DNA of 64,000 bases from Arthrobacter bussei (GCF_009377195.2 NZ_VJXX01000002.1:434001-498000), one strand, 5' to 3'. Counted from the stretch's first letter, positions 33,798 to 43,618 are shown. A program made the numbers and translations. The notes: a model not told the origin generated them from the sequence alone.

Positions 33798-36700
33798 TCA
33801 GTACCCGTAGAAGTGCCGCTCGAAGATGGCCCGGCTCCGCCGTGTCATCCGCAGGTAGTCCTCCTCGAGGTCCGAGCCGCTGCCCGGACCGTACCCGCAC
33901 CAGCGCGCCACCGCCTCGAGGTCGCGGCGCGGGGACGGGAGGAGATCGGAACCGCGGCCGCTCCAGATGACGTTCGCCGCACGGATGCGTGTGGCGAGGT
34001 TCCAGCCGGCCCGGAGGGTGTCGACGTCGTCGGCGGGCAGGAGTCCTTCCGCGGCGATGACGTCCAGGGCTGCGAGGGTGGACTGCACGCGCAGGCCCGG
34101 CACCGCGTGCGCGTGCTGCAGCTGCAGCAGCTGCACGAGCCACTCGACGTCGCTGAGGGCTCCCCTGCCCAGCTTGAGATGCCGCGACGGGTCGGCCCCG
34201 CGCGGGAGCCGCTCCGCCTCCACCCGGGCCTTCACGCGCCGGATCTCCCGCACCTCCATCTCGCCGAGGTCCTGCGGGTAGCGCACGGGGTCGATGAGGG
34301 CCACGAACTCGGCGGCGAGTCCGTCGTCGCCGGCGAGCGGCCTCGCCCGCAGCAGGGCCTGCGCCTCCCACACGAGCGACCAGCGGCGGTAGTACTCGCG
34401 GTAGCTGTCGATGGACCGCACCATCGCGCCCTGCTTGCCCTCGGGGCGGAGCGCCGCGTCGATCTCCAGCACGCGCTCGGCCAGCACCGGAGGTCTGCAC
34501 GGCTGCGTGAGGAGGGCGGCCAGCCGGGCCACGATCCCCTCGGCCTGCCGCTGCGCGGCCGCTGCGTCCGCGCCCTCGAGGGGCCGGTGGACGTAGATGA
34601 CGTCGGCATCGGATCCGTAGGTGATCTCCCTGCCGCCCTGCCGCCCCATCGCCATGACGACGACGTCGGTCAGCCGCGGTTCACCGCGGGCGGTGAGCTC
34701 CTTCTCGGCGACATGCAGTGCGCCGAGCACGGCGGCGCGATCGGCGTCGGCCAGGGCCTCCCCGACCTGCGCCTGGGTGAGGAGGCTGGAGCTGTCGGCG
34801 ATGGCGATCCGCAGCAGCTCGCGGCGTCTGATCAAGCGGATCAGCCGGATCGCCTCGCCCGGCTCCGGATGCCGGGACATCTTGGACTGGATCTCCTGCC
34901 ACTGCGCCTCGAAGGTGTCGGGTACCAGCGCGCTGTCCGAGCCGAGCCACTGGGTGGACTCCGGTGACACCTCGAGGAGGTCCGTGATGAACCTGCTGCT
35001 CGACAGGACGGCGCAGAGCCGCTCGGCGGCGGCGTTCGAGTCGCGCAGCATCCCGAGATACCAGTGGCTCTCGCCGAGCGATTCGCTGAGCCGCCGGAAA
35101 CCGAGGAGCCCGGCGTCGGGATCGACGCCGTCAGCGAACCACGCCAGGAGGATGGGCAGCAACTGCTTCTGCAGCATCGCCCGCCGGCGCAGGCCGCCCG
35201 TGAGCGCTTCGATGTGCCGCATGGCGCCACGCGGGTCCTGATACCCGAGCGCGGCCAGGCGTGCCTGCGCCGCCTCGGCCGTCAGCTGGACGTCCTCCGG
35301 CCGGAGCGTGGCCGCATTGTTGAGCAGCGGCCGGTAGAAGATGGCCTCGTGCAGCCGCTTCACGAGCCGCCGCGTCCGCTGCCACTTCTCGTGCAGGCTC
35401 TGGGCACTGGGCCGGACGGTCACCATGCAGCCCTCCGACGACCGGGCGAGGGAGCGCAGCGCGGTCTCGTCCTCCGGCATCAGGTGGGTGCGGCGCATCT
35501 GGACCAGCTGGATCCGGTGCTCGAGCACGCGCAGGTACCGGTAGGCGTCGTCGAGGTCCAGTGCATCGGACCGCCCGATGTACCCGGCAGCGCTGAGCGC
35601 GGCGATCGCCGAGACCGTGTCCCGGACGCGGAGCGAATCGTCGAGCCGGCCGTGCACCAGCTGCAGGAGCTGCACCGTGAACTCGACGTCGCGCAGTCCG
35701 CCCGGGCCGAGCTTGAGCTGGCGGGCCTCCTCCTCCCGCGGGATGTTGTCGGTCACCCTGCGCCGCATGGCACGCACGGCCTCGACGAAACCCTCACGCT
35801 GCGAGGACGCCCACACGAAGGGCGCGATCGCCTCCTCGTAACGGCGGCCGAGCTCGAGATCGCCCGCCACCGCGCGCGCCTTCAGCAGCGCCTGGAACTC
35901 CCAGGTCTTCGCCCACCGACGGTAGTAGGACACGTGGGACTCGAGGGTACGGACGAGCTGGCCGTCCTTGCCCTCCGGACGGAGGTTCGCGTCGACCTCC
36001 CAGAGCGCCGGCTCCGGGCCGGGCGAGTAGACCCCGCGGGACATACCGGAGGCCAGACCGGTGCCGATCCGGGTCAGTGTCGCGTCGTCGAGGTCGTCAC
36101 CCTCCACCACGTAGACGACGTCGACGTCGGAGATGTAGTTCAGTTCACGGGCGCCGCACTTGCCCATGGCGATGACGGCGAGGCGCACGCGCCGGACGAC
36201 ATCGGACCCGTACACCTCCCCGAGTTCGGCCCGGGCGACGGCCAGCGACGCCTCGAGCGCCGCAGCGGCGAGGTCGGCCAGTTCACGCGCGACGACGGGC
36301 AGGTAGTCGACCGGCGCGCAGTGGCCGAGATCGCGTACCGCGAGATCCGTCAGCTGCCGGCGGTAGGCGATCCTGAGCGCACGGTGGGCGTCCACCCCCG
36401 TGACCCCGGCGACCGGGTTGTCCTCCCCCGGGTCCGCCTGCACCGCCTGGAGGAGGACCGTCCGGAGATCCGCGGCCTCCACGACGCGGGGCGCGGCCGG
36501 ACCGGGCACGACGACGTCGAGGTGCTCGGGATGGCGCATGAGGAACTCGCCGAGCGCCTCGGAGGCTCCGAGCAGCCGGAACAGGGCCGACCGCCTGCCC
36601 TCGTCGGAGAAGGTCGCCTCGACCGGGGCACGGCGCGCGGCCAGGAGCCGGACGAAGGACTGGAGGGCGAGATCCGGGTTCGCGGCGACCGCGAGGCCCG

Positions 36701-36809
36701 CGAACAGTGCGTCGTCGTTGAGCCCCTGCAGCTCCGGCGCGTCGAGGAACCGCCGGCTCTTCTCGAGGTCCGCGAACCCGTAACTGATCAGCTTGCGGTT
36801 GAGGCTCAT
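33798..36809 (-). CDS. glnE: Bifunctional glutamine synthetase adenylyltransferase/deadenylase
   Basis: A 1003-residue enzyme that attaches AMP to, and removes it from, the regulatory tyrosine of GlnA according to nitrogen status. Two nucleotidyltransferase cores are visible: IAMGKCGARELNYISDVDVV at about residue 215 in the N-terminal deadenylase half and VMAMGRQGGREITYGSDADV at about residue 723 in the adenylylase half, each with the paired metal-binding aspartates (SDxD). Helical linker domains surround them. Length is typical. The start ATG 36809 has TAGTGT 6 nt upstream, indicating a leaderless mRNA. It is convergent with its substrate gene glnA and lies 38 bp after glnA2's stop-distal side, forming the conserved glnA-glnE-glnA2 block. 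Confidence 0.95.
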   Translation of the reverse strand: MSLNRKLISYGFADLEKSRRFLDAPELQGLNDDALFAGLAVAANPDLALQSFVRLLAARRAPVEATFSDEGRRSALFRLLGASEALGEFLMRHPEHLDVVVPGPAAPRVVEAADLRTVLLQAVQADPGEDNPVAGVTGVDAHRALRIAYRRQLTDLAVRDLGHCAPVDYLPVVARELADLAAAALEASLAVARAELGEVYGSDVVRRVRLAVIAMGKCGARELNYISDVDVVYVVEGDDLDDATLTRIGTGLASGMSRGVYSPGPEPALWEVDANLRPEGKDGQLVRTLESHVSYYRRWAKTWEFQALLKARAVAGDLELGRRYEEAIAPFVWASSQREGFVEAVRAMRRRVTDNIPREEEARQLKLGPGGLRDVEFTVQLLQLVHGRLDDSLRVRDTVSAIAALSAAGYIGRSDALDLDDAYRYLRVLEHRIQLVQMRRTHLMPEDETALRSLARSSEGCMVTVRPSAQSLHEKWQRTRRLVKRLHEAIFYRPLLNNAATLRPEDVQLTAEAAQARLAALGYQDPRGAMRHIEALTGGLRRRAMLQKQLLPILLAWFADGVDPDAGLLGFRRLSESLGESHWYLGMLRDSNAAAERLCAVLSSSRFITDLLEVSPESTQWLGSDSALVPDTFEAQWQEIQSKMSRHPEPGEAIRLIRLIRRRELLRIAIADSSSLLTQAQVGEALADADRAAVLGALHVAEKELTARGEPRLTDVVVMAMGRQGGREITYGSDADVIYVHRPLEGADAAAAQRQAEGIVARLAALLTQPCRPPVLAERVLEIDAALRPEGKQGAMVRSIDSYREYYRRWSLVWEAQALLRARPLAGDDGLAAEFVALIDPVRYPQDLGEMEVREIRRVKARVEAERLPRGADPSRHLKLGRGALSDVEWLVQLLQLQHAHAVPGLRVQSTLAALDVIAAEGLLPADDVDTLRAGWNLATRIRAANVIWSGRGSDLLPSPRRDLEAVARWCGYGPGSGSDLEEDYLRMTRRSRAIFERHFYGY

Positions 36810-36815
36810 GAGGCA

Positions 36816-36821
36816 ACACTA
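36816..36821 (-). promoter_or_regulatory. Leaderless -10 element of glnE
   Basis: TAGTGT on the minus strand, 6 nt before ATG 36809. It lies inside the gap between glnE and the glnA2 stop (36848), giving glnE its own promoter. Confidence 0.5.
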
Positions 36822-36847
36822 GCCACGCAGCGATGGCCCGGCCGCAC

Positions 36848-38188
36848 CTAGAGGATGTTGAGGTTCCGTCGCAGCTCGTAGGGCGTGACCTGGATGCGGT
36901 AGTCGTGCCACTCCGCGCGCTTGTTGCGCAGGAAGTTCTCGAAGACCTGCTCGCCCAGGATGTCGGCGACCAGCTCCGAGTCCTCCATGACGCGGATGGC
37001 GTCGTGCAGGCTGGCCGGCAGGGGGTCGTGGCCCATCGCCCGGCGCTCGGCCGCGGTGAGGCTCCAGACGTCGTCCTCGGCCGCGGGCGGCAGCTCGTAC
37101 CCTTCCTCGATGCCCTTGAGCCCGGCACCGAGCAGCACGGAGTAGGCCAGGTAGGGGTTGCTGGCGGAGTCGATGCCCCGGTACTCGATGCGGGCCGACT
37201 GCCCCTTGTTCGGCTTGTACAGGGGCACGCGCACCAGCGCCGAGCGGTTGTTGTGGCCCCAGGCGAGGTGGCTCGGAGCCTCCCCGCCACCCCACAGGCG
37301 CTTGTACGAGTTCACGAACTGGTTGGTGACGGCCGTGAACTCGGGGGCGTGCCGGAGGATGCCCGCGATGAAGTGGCGTGCGGTCTGTGACAGCTGGAAC
37401 TCCGCGCCCGCCTCGTAGAACGCGTTGGTGTCGCCCTCGAACAGCGAGAAGTGCGTGTGCATACCCGAGCCCGGGTGCTCCGAGAAGGGCTTCGGCATGA
37501 AGGTCGCGTAGCTGCCGGACGTGAGCGCGACCTCCTTGATGATCGTACGGAACGTCATGATGTTGTCGGCGGTCTGCAGCGCGTCGGCGTAGCGCAGGTC
37601 GATCTCGTTCTGGCCCGGTCCCGCCTCGTGGTGGCTGAACTCCACCGAGATCCCCACGGACTCGAGCATCGCGACGGCGGTGCGGCGGAAGTCCTGGGCG
37701 ACGCCGCCCGGTACGTGGTCGAAGTAGCCGGCCTGATCGACGGGGACGGGCTGGCCGTCCGCACCGACGTCAGCGGACTTCAGCAGGTAGAACTCGATCT
37801 CCGGGTGCGTGTAGCAGGTGAAACCCATGTCGGCCGCCTTGGCCAGGGTCTTCTTCAGCACTCCGCGGGGATCGGCGGTGGAGGGCTGCCCGTCGGGTGT
37901 CAGGATGTCGCAGAACATCCGCGACGTCTGCTCCTTGTCGCCGCGCCAGGGCAGGATCTGGAAGGTCGAGGGATCCGGCTGCGCCAGCATGTCGGACTCG
38001 TAGACCCGGGCGAGGCCCTCGATCGACGAGCCGTCGAAGCCGAGGCCCTCCTCGAAGGCGCCCTCCACCTCGGCCGGGGCGAGGGCGACGGACTTCAGCG
38101 AACCGACGACGTCGGTGAACCAGAGGCGCACGTAGCGCACGTCGCGCTCCTCGATGGTGCGCAGTACGAATTCCTGCTGCCGGTCCAT
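36848..38188 (-). CDS. glnA2: Second glutamine synthetase (GSI-alpha type)
   Basis: A 446-residue GS paralogue, the exact length of the actinobacterial GlnA2 group. It has RYVRLWFTDVVGSLKSVALA, GFDGSSIEGLARVYESDM, the ATP-site region FMPKPFSEHPGSGMHTHFSL and IEYRGIDSASNPYLAYSVLL. The segment aligned with the adenylylation loop reads EGYELPPAAEDDV, without the KDLYELP context of GlnA, so regulation by GlnE is doubtful. In related actinobacteria GlnA2 is non-essential and in some cases acts on other amines. I use ATG 38188, which has GAGGG five bases upstream; an ATG four codons earlier (38200) abuts AAGGA too closely. It is divergent from panB. Confidence 0.9.
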   Translation of the reverse strand: MDRQQEFVLRTIEERDVRYVRLWFTDVVGSLKSVALAPAEVEGAFEEGLGFDGSSIEGLARVYESDMLAQPDPSTFQILPWRGDKEQTSRMFCDILTPDGQPSTADPRGVLKKTLAKAADMGFTCYTHPEIEFYLLKSADVGADGQPVPVDQAGYFDHVPGGVAQDFRRTAVAMLESVGISVEFSHHEAGPGQNEIDLRYADALQTADNIMTFRTIIKEVALTSGSYATFMPKPFSEHPGSGMHTHFSLFEGDTNAFYEAGAEFQLSQTARHFIAGILRHAPEFTAVTNQFVNSYKRLWGGGEAPSHLAWGHNNRSALVRVPLYKPNKGQSARIEYRGIDSASNPYLAYSVLLGAGLKGIEEGYELPPAAEDDVWSLTAAERRAMGHDPLPASLHDAIRVMEDSELVADILGEQVFENFLRNKRAEWHDYRIQVTPYELRRNLNIL

Positions 38189-38436
38189 GACCACCCTCAT
38201 TCCTTGCCTCGTTGCCCGGGCCGCCCCGATGGGCGGCGGGCTGTCCCTGTCCGGCGTCGTGCGCGTGCGGCCGATGCGGAGACCGGGACACCGGTGCGCG
38301 GACCACCGTGAATACTCTACTGACACGGTCGCACACATCAGGTGCGGCCCCGCCCAGTGTGGCGTGCCGGTATTAACGCAGGGTTTCCTCCGGCGGATGG
38401 GCGGATGGGCGGAGGAAAGCGGCGGCAGGGGTCCGC

Positions 38437-38442
38437 TAGTCT
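38437..38442 (+). promoter_or_regulatory. Leaderless -10 element of panB
   Basis: TAGTCT followed by 6 nt and ATG 38449. Confidence 0.5.
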
Positions 38443-38448
38443 CGTGGC

Positions 38449-39333
38449 ATGACATCCGCCGAACTGCCAGCACCCTACGGAGAAGGCGTTGCTGCCGCAC
38501 CTGCCGCGCCTGCTGGTCCCGTCGGCGAGGCGAAGGCGCCCGGCAGGATCCGGATCCACCACCTGCAGCAGGCCAAGGAGCAGGGCACGCGTTTCGCGAT
38601 GCTCACGGCGTACGACCAGTACGCCGCCCAGGTGTTCGACGAGGCCGGCATCGAGGTCCTCCTCGTCGGTGACTCGGCGGCCAACAATGTGCTCGGACAC
38701 GCCACGACCCTGCCCATCACCCTGGACGAGATGATCCTCTTCAGCCGCGCCGTGAGCCGGGCCGCCCAGCGCGCACTCGTCGTCGCCGACCTGCCGTTCG
38801 GCAGCTACGAGGTCTCCCCGCAGCAGGCCGTCGAATCCTCGGTACGGCTCCTCAAGGAGGGGCTCGTGCACGCCGTGAAGATGGAGGGCGGCGCCGACTA
38901 CGCCGAGACCGTCCGGGCACTGGTGCGCGCCGGCATCCCCGTCATGGCGCACATCGGTTTCACCCCGCAGAGCGAGCACGCACTCGGCGGGTACCGGGTG
39001 CAGGGCCGGGGTGACGCCTCTCAGCGGATCGTGGACGACGCCGTCGCCCTCGCCGAGGCGGGTGCGTTCTGCGTCCTGATGGAGATGGTGCCCGCCGCCA
39101 CCGCCGACGCCGTGGACGCCGCGGTGCGGGTCCCCACGATCGGCATCGGGGCCGGACCCGGGACCACCGGCCAGGTGCTGGTGTGGCAGGACATGGCCGG
39201 GCTCCGCGGCGGGCGGCAGGCGAGGTTCGTCAAGCAGTACGCGGACGTCCGCAGCGTCCTCGCCGATGCGGCCCGCTCCTATGCGGACGACGTGCGCTCG
39301 GGGACGTTCCCGGGGCCCGAGCACACCTTCTAG
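38449..39333 (+). CDS. panB: Ketopantoate hydroxymethyltransferase
   Basis: A 294-residue TIM-barrel enzyme that adds a hydroxymethyl group from methylene-tetrahydrofolate to 2-oxoisovalerate, the first committed step to pantothenate and CoA. It has [20 protein letters not shown], the metal-site [40 protein letters not shown] and the active-site [13 protein letters not shown]. The N-terminal ~25 residues are an Ala/Pro-rich leader. The next pantothenate gene (panC/panD) is not adjacent. It starts directly at a leaderless promoter and converges on the small SPOR-like gene. Confidence 0.95.
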   Translation: MTSAELPAPYGEGVAAAPAAPAGPVGEAKAPGRIRIHHLQQAKEQGTRFAMLTAYDQYAAQVFDEAGIEVLLVGDSAANNVLGHATTLPITLDEMILFSRAVSRAAQRALVVADLPFGSYEVSPQQAVESSVRLLKEGLVHAVKMEGGADYAETVRALVRAGIPVMAHIGFTPQSEHALGGYRVQGRGDASQRIVDDAVALAEAGAFCVLMEMVPAATADAVDAAVRVPTIGIGAGPGTTGQVLVWQDMAGLRGGRQARFVKQYADVRSVLADAARSYADDVRSGTFPGPEHTF

Positions 39334-39351
39334 GCTCGACCGCCCGGGCTA

Positions 39352-39510
39352 CTAGTCGTCCCGATCCCAGGCGTCGTTGCGCTGCTGCACCTTCTCGAGC
39401 GCCTTCTCGGCCTCGGCTCGCGTCGCGTAGGGCCCGATGAGCTGCGACCAGTCCGACTGCCGGTCCTCCTCCACCTCACGGGTGCGGACATTGAACCAGT
39501 ACTCCGTCAT
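39352..39510 (-). CDS. Small SPOR-like protein
   Basis: A 52-residue acidic protein whose whole length resembles half of a SPOR repeat: [20 protein letters not shown], then [20 protein letters not shown]. The [13 protein letters not shown] stretch is the typical SPOR G-x-F/Y-x-x-x-x-x-A signature. Full SPOR domains bind denuded peptidoglycan; this protein has no signal peptide or membrane helix, so it probably acts in the cytoplasm and the resemblance is structural only. ATG 39510 has GGAGG five bases upstream, which decides the start. Similar small genes occur beside map and panB in Arthrobacter-type genomes. Confidence 0.75.
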   Translation of the reverse strand: MTEYWFNVRTREVEEDRQSDWSQLIGPYATRAEAEKALEKVQQRNDAWDRDD

Positions 39511-39637
39511 GTCGACCTCCTGCTCTCTCCGGCCATCGCTGGCCCGGATCGGTGTGCGGCTTCGCGGCCCCACCGCCGGGATGCCCAGGGACCGTGCCGC
39601 ACCACCTGTCCGGGCGGCCGTCCCGGCGGGCCCGCTA

Positions 39638-39643
39638 TAGGAT
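39638..39643 (+). promoter_or_regulatory. Leaderless -10 element of map
   Basis: TAGGAT (within TATAGGAT) followed by 7 nt and ATG 39651. Confidence 0.55.
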
Positions 39644-39650
39644 CAAGGGT

Positions 39651-40529
39651 ATGCCCCAGTCTTCCGTCACCGCTCCCCTCGGGACCCTGACGCCCGGTAC
39701 GGTCTCGCCGCAGCGCCCCGTCCCGCCGGGCATCGCGCGGCCCGAATACGTGGGACGGGCAGCACCCGCCCCGTTCACCGGTTCCGAGGTGAAGACGGCC
39801 GAGGTCATCGAGAAGATCCGTACGGCCGGCCGGATCGGCGCGCAGGCGATCGTCGAGGTCGGCAGGCACGCGAAGCCCGGCGTCACCACCGACTTCCTCG
39901 ACCGGATCGGTCACGAGTTCATCCTCGACCACGGTGCGTATCCGTCGACGCTCGGCTACCGCGGGTTCCCGAAGTCCCTGTGCTCCTCGCTGAACGAGGT
40001 CATCTGCCACGGCATCCCGGACTCCACGGAGCTCAGGGACGGCGACATCCTCAACATCGACATCACCGCCTACAAGGACGGTGTGCACGGGGACACCAAC
40101 CACACGTTCTGCATCGGGGACGTCGACGAGGAGTCGCGCCTGCTGGTGGAGCGCACCCGGGAGTCGCTCGCGCGGGCCATCCGGGCCGTCGCTCCCGGAC
40201 GCGAGATCAACGTCATCGGCCGTACCATCCAGTCCTACGCGAAGCGCTTCGGTTATGGTGTTGTCCGTGACTTCACCGGGCACGGCGTCGGAGAAGCGTT
40301 CCACACGGGCCTGATCATCCCGCACTACGACGCCGCTCCCGCCTACAACCGCGTCATCGAGCCCGGCATGGTCTTCACCATCGAGCCGATGCTCACCCTC
40401 GGGACCATCGACTGGACCATGTGGGCGGACGACTGGACCGTGGTCACGAAGGACCGGAAGAGGACAGCGCAGTTTGAGCACACGCTCGTTGTCACCGACC
40501 GCGGTGCGGAGATCCTCACCCTGCCCTAG
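39651..40529 (+). CDS. map: Type I methionine aminopeptidase
   Basis: A 292-residue enzyme that removes the initiator methionine. The N-terminal ~40 residues ([20 protein letters not shown]) are the proline-rich SH3-ligand-like extension seen in the mycobacterial MetAP1c group. The metal ligands are visible in [20 protein letters not shown] (two Asp), [13 protein letters not shown] (His), MVFTIEPML (Glu) and QFEHTLVV (Glu). Start ATG 39651 is set by the TAGGAT leaderless promoter. Sequence further upstream in the same frame overlaps the SPOR-like gene's promoter and is not credible. Confidence 0.94.
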   Translation: MPQSSVTAPLGTLTPGTVSPQRPVPPGIARPEYVGRAAPAPFTGSEVKTAEVIEKIRTAGRIGAQAIVEVGRHAKPGVTTDFLDRIGHEFILDHGAYPSTLGYRGFPKSLCSSLNEVICHGIPDSTELRDGDILNIDITAYKDGVHGDTNHTFCIGDVDEESRLLVERTRESLARAIRAVAPGREINVIGRTIQSYAKRFGYGVVRDFTGHGVGEAFHTGLIIPHYDAAPAYNRVIEPGMVFTIEPMLTLGTIDWTMWADDWTVVTKDRKRTAQFEHTLVVTDRGAEILTLP

Positions 40530-40607
40530 CGCAGCCGCCCCGCTGGTCCTGCTTGCACGCTGTACCCCACCCCTCCGGCTCGCGCCGAACCACCTCAACG
40601 GAGAATC

Positions 40608-41420
40608 ATGGCCAAGGACATCGAGAAGAAGAAGTCGAAGAAGCTCCCCGCGACCGTCATCGGCGTCGACATCGGCGGGACCGGGATCAAGGGCGGCATC
40701 GTCGACCTCGAGAAGGGCGTGATCGTCGGCGAGCGGTACCGCATCCCCACACCCAAGCCCTCCACTCCCGAAGCCGTCGCCGAGGTCGTCGCGCAGATCG
40801 TCACGGAGCTGTCCTCCCGCCCCGAGGGACCCGCGGCGGAGGTCCCGGTCGGCGTGACCTTCCCGGCGATCATCCAGCACGGCGTGGCCCGCTCCGCCGC
40901 GAACGTCGACAAGAGCTGGGTCGACACCGACGTCGACGCCCTCTTCACGAGGGTGCTCGGACGCGACGTGCACGTCATCAACGACGCCGACGCGGCCGGA
41001 CTCGCCGAGGTCCGCTACGGTGCGGGCAAGGGCAAGATGGGCACGGTCCTGGTGATCACGCTCGGCACCGGCATCGGCTCGGCCTTCATCTTCGACGGCA
41101 AGCTCGTGCCGAACGCGGAACTCGGGCACCTCGAGATCGACGGCCACGACGCCGAGACGAAGGCGTCCGCCGTAGCCCGCGAGCGGGACGGCATCGACTG
41201 GGACGAGTACGCCGTGCGGCTCCAGCGCTATTTCTCGCACGTCGAGTTCCTCTTCTCTCCCGAGCTGTTCATCGTCGGCGGCGGGATCTCCAAGCGCAGC
41301 AGCGAGTACCTGCCCTCGCTCGAGCTACGGACCCCGATCATCCCTGCACAGCTCAAGAACCACGCAGGGATCGTGGGCGGCGCCCTCCAGGCGGCGCTGC
41401 TCTTCACGCCGAAGGCCTGA
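40608..41420 (+). CDS. ppgK: Polyphosphate glucokinase
   Basis: A 270-residue ROK-type sugar kinase that phosphorylates glucose using polyphosphate (and usually ATP), linking stored phosphate to glycolysis. The N-terminal phosphate motif VIGVDIGGTGIKGGIVDLEK and a second one LVITLGTGIGSAFIFDGKLV are intact. The catalytic Asp is in HVINDADAAGLAEV, and LGHLEIDGHDAETKAS plus the C-terminal RYFSHVEFLFSPELFIVGGG match PPGK rather than ATP-only ROK kinases; the zinc-binding ROK cysteines are absent, as expected. A GGAG site precedes the ATG. A strong terminator follows. Confidence 0.93.
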   Translation: MAKDIEKKKSKKLPATVIGVDIGGTGIKGGIVDLEKGVIVGERYRIPTPKPSTPEAVAEVVAQIVTELSSRPEGPAAEVPVGVTFPAIIQHGVARSAANVDKSWVDTDVDALFTRVLGRDVHVINDADAAGLAEVRYGAGKGKMGTVLVITLGTGIGSAFIFDGKLVPNAELGHLEIDGHDAETKASAVARERDGIDWDEYAVRLQRYFSHVEFLFSPELFIVGGGISKRSSEYLPSLELRTPIIPAQLKNHAGIVGGALQAALLFTPKA

Positions 41421-41473
41421 CCCCTCGTTCCTGCCAGCGCGGGCAGGAACGGCATGGACGACCTGCCCGACAG

Positions 41474-41516
41474 CACAGGAGCCCGGTACGGAATCGATCC
41501 GTACCGGGCTCCTGTG
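41474..41516 (+). terminator. Terminator of ppgK
   Basis: A perfect 19-bp stem (41474-41492 with 41498-41516) around 5 nt, about 50 bp after the ppgK stop. One of the longest hairpins in the window. Confidence 0.8.
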
Positions 41517-41552
41517 CGTCCGCCGCCCGTGGGGGCGGAACCGGACGTGGAA

Positions 41553-41592
41553 CCGGTGGTGGCGTCGGCTTCCCCTCCGCAGCCACCACCGG
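41553..41592 (-). terminator. Hairpin downstream of nrdR
   Basis: 11-bp perfect arms (41553-41563 with 41582-41592) with an 18-nt loop, just after the nrdR stop on the minus strand. Confidence 0.5.
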
Positions 41593-41605
41593 GGTCTGAT
41601 GGGCG

Positions 41606-42103
41606 CTACTGCGCCGTCAACGGTCGCTGCGCCCCCGAGGGGACACGTGCGTTGTCCTTCGCCTGCTGGCGGAGGGTTCCGATGGCCTCCTCGAAGTCCT
41701 CGAGGGACTCGAAGCCCTGGTAGACGCTGGCGAACCGCAGGTAGGCGATCTGATCCAGTTTGCGCAGCGGCTCGAGGATGGCGAGGCCCACCTCGTGGGC
41801 GTCGATCTCCGCCACCCCGCTGGCGCGGACGCTCTCCTCGACCTCCTGGGCGAGAAGGGCGAGATCGTCCTCCGTCACGGGCCTGCCCTGGCACGCCTTC
41901 CGGACGCCGTTGATGATCTTCGAGCGGCTGAAGGGCTCGCCGGCGCCGGAACGCTTGATCACGCTGAGGCTCGTGGTCTCGACCGTGCTGAAGCGGCGGC
42001 CGCACTGCGGGCACTGGCGCCGCCTGCGGATCGCCGACCCGTCGTCGGCCAATCGGCTGTCGACGACGCGGGAGTCCGGGTTGCGGCAGTACGGACAGTA
42101 CAC
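41606..42103 (-). CDS. nrdR: Transcriptional repressor NrdR of ribonucleotide reductase genes
   Basis: A 165-residue repressor. The N-terminal zinc ribbon is complete (MYCPYC at the start and QCPQCGRRF at 35-43), followed by an ATP-cone domain beginning [20 protein letters not shown] and ending [19 protein letters not shown]. NrdR senses ATP/dATP and shuts down ribonucleotide reductase genes. Here it stands alone, without nrd genes nearby. The GTG start has AAAGGGGAG upstream. Two imperfect palindromes in the upstream 90 bp (42148-42193) may be its own binding sites. Confidence 0.94.
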   Translation of the reverse strand: MYCPYCRNPDSRVVDSRLADDGSAIRRRRQCPQCGRRFSTVETTSLSVIKRSGAGEPFSRSKIINGVRKACQGRPVTEDDLALLAQEVEESVRASGVAEIDAHEVGLAILEPLRKLDQIAYLRFASVYQGFESLEDFEEAIGTLRQQAKDNARVPSGAQRPLTAQ

Positions 42104-42147
42104 GGCTCCCCTTTCCTCTCGTCGACGCTCGACCGGATCAGTCTAGG

Positions 42148-42193
42148 ACTAGATATGGGGAAACTACAACCGTGTCATTACCACATGTAGTGG
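42148..42193 (-). promoter_or_regulatory. Candidate pair of NrdR boxes
   Basis: On the minus strand CCACTACATGTGG (42193-42181) and CCCCATATCTAGT (42160-42148) are AT-rich elements 33 bp apart centre to centre, about three helical turns, the spacing expected of paired NrdR boxes. Each is only a partial match to the ACAC-(ATAT)-GTGT type. Confidence 0.4.
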
Positions 42194-42214
42194 CAGCGGC
42201 ACCGGGGGCGGGTT

Positions 42215-43612
42215 CTAGACCACTCCATCCGCCGGGAAGCGTGCCGAGACGGCCTCGCCGTGCGCCGGCAGGTTCTCCGCCTCGGCGAGGGACAGGATGG
42301 ACCCCGACACCTCACGGAGCGCGTCCCTGTCGTAGTGCACGAGCTGCACGATCTTCAGGAACGTGGTGACGTTGAGTCCGGAGGCGAAGGACGCCGTGCC
42401 ACTGGTCGGCAGGACGTGATTGGAACCGGCGCAGTAGTCACCGAGGCTCACGGGGCTGTAGGCGCCCACGAAGATGGCACCGGCGTTCCGGATCCGGTCG
42501 GCGACCCGCGCGGCGTCCGCTGTCTGGATCTCGAGGTGCTCCGCGGCGTAGGCGTCGCAGACCGCGATGCCGTGCTCGACGTCGTCGACCATGATCACGC
42601 CCGACTGCGGCCCCGAGAGGGCGGTCCTCACCCGGTCGGCGTGCCGGGTGGCGGCGGCCCGCACCTGCAAAGCCTCGACCACTGCCGTCGCCAGGTCCCC
42701 GGAGTCCGTCACCAGAACCGATGCCGCCTGGGGATCGTGCTCCGCCTGGCTCACCAGGTCCGCGGCCACGAGATCGGCATCCGCTCCCGCATCCGCCAGG
42801 ATGGCGATCTCGGTGGTACCGGCCTCGGAATCGATGCCCACCGCGCCGAGGACGAGGCGCTTGGCCGTCGCGACGAAGACGTTGCCTGGGCCGGTGATGA
42901 CGTTCACGGGGTCGATCGCTCCAGAGCCGGAGCCGGTCGCGTCCGACCCGGCCGGGAGGGCGGATGCCCCGGGGACTCCGTAGGCCAGCGCCGCGACGGC
43001 TTGCGCCCCTCCCATGGCGTACACCTCGGTGACGCCGAGCATGGACGCCGCTGCGAGGATGACGGGGTGCGGCCAGCCGCCGAAATCCCTCTGCGGCGGC
43101 GAGGCGAGGGCGATCGAACCGACGCCGGCGGCCTGGGCCGGCACCACGTTCATCACCACGGAGGACGGATACGCCGCGAGGCCACCGGGGACATACAGCC
43201 CGACGCGGTCGACGGGGACCCACCGGGACCGCAGGGTCGCACCGGGCGCGATCGCGACCTCCACGTCCGCAGGTACCTGGGCCTTCGCGAAGATGCGTGC
43301 GCGGCGGATGGCTTCCTCCAGGGCGAGCCTGACGTCGTCGTCGAGACCCGCCACGGCCGCTTCGATCACGTGGGCAGGCACGCGCGGGTGGTCCTGCTCG
43401 ACGCCGTCGAAGCGGAGAGCGAAGTCGCGCAGCGCGTCGAGACCCCGAGCGCGCACATCGTCGATGATGGCCTGGACGGCACTCTCGGAGGATGAGGCGC
43501 TGGCCGCGGGCCGCGGCATGGCGTTCCTCAACTCCCCCGGGGTAAGCACCCGGCCGCGGAGATCGATGGTGCGGAAGGCGACGGTGGTCGGGGTGCTGGG
43601 CGCGGAAGTCAC
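42215..43612 (-). CDS. hisD: Histidinol dehydrogenase
   Basis: A 465-residue zinc enzyme for the last two oxidation steps of histidine synthesis. It has the nucleotide/substrate region VDRVGLYVPGGLAAYPSSVV, VNVITGPGNVFVATAKRLV, the metal/active-site AGTTEIAILADAGAD and QAEHDPQAASVLVT, and the C-terminal GSNHVLPTSGTASFASGLNV. The start is GTG 43612, with TAGACT 6 nt upstream; the transcript is leaderless and no ribosome site is needed. Other his genes are not in the window. Confidence 0.95.
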   Translation of the reverse strand: MTSAPSTPTTVAFRTIDLRGRVLTPGELRNAMPRPAASASSSESAVQAIIDDVRARGLDALRDFALRFDGVEQDHPRVPAHVIEAAVAGLDDDVRLALEEAIRRARIFAKAQVPADVEVAIAPGATLRSRWVPVDRVGLYVPGGLAAYPSSVVMNVVPAQAAGVGSIALASPPQRDFGGWPHPVILAAASMLGVTEVYAMGGAQAVAALAYGVPGASALPAGSDATGSGSGAIDPVNVITGPGNVFVATAKRLVLGAVGIDSEAGTTEIAILADAGADADLVAADLVSQAEHDPQAASVLVTDSGDLATAVVEALQVRAAATRHADRVRTALSGPQSGVIMVDDVEHGIAVCDAYAAEHLEIQTADAARVADRIRNAGAIFVGAYSPVSLGDYCAGSNHVLPTSGTASFASGLNVTTFLKIVQLVHYDRDALREVSGSILSLAEAENLPAHGEAVSARFPADGVV

Positions 43613-43618
43613 CCGTGA

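Noticed and set aside
38189..38448. GlnR site between glnA2 and panB
   Set aside because: No gTnAC-n6-GAAAC spacing is present in this gap on either strand.
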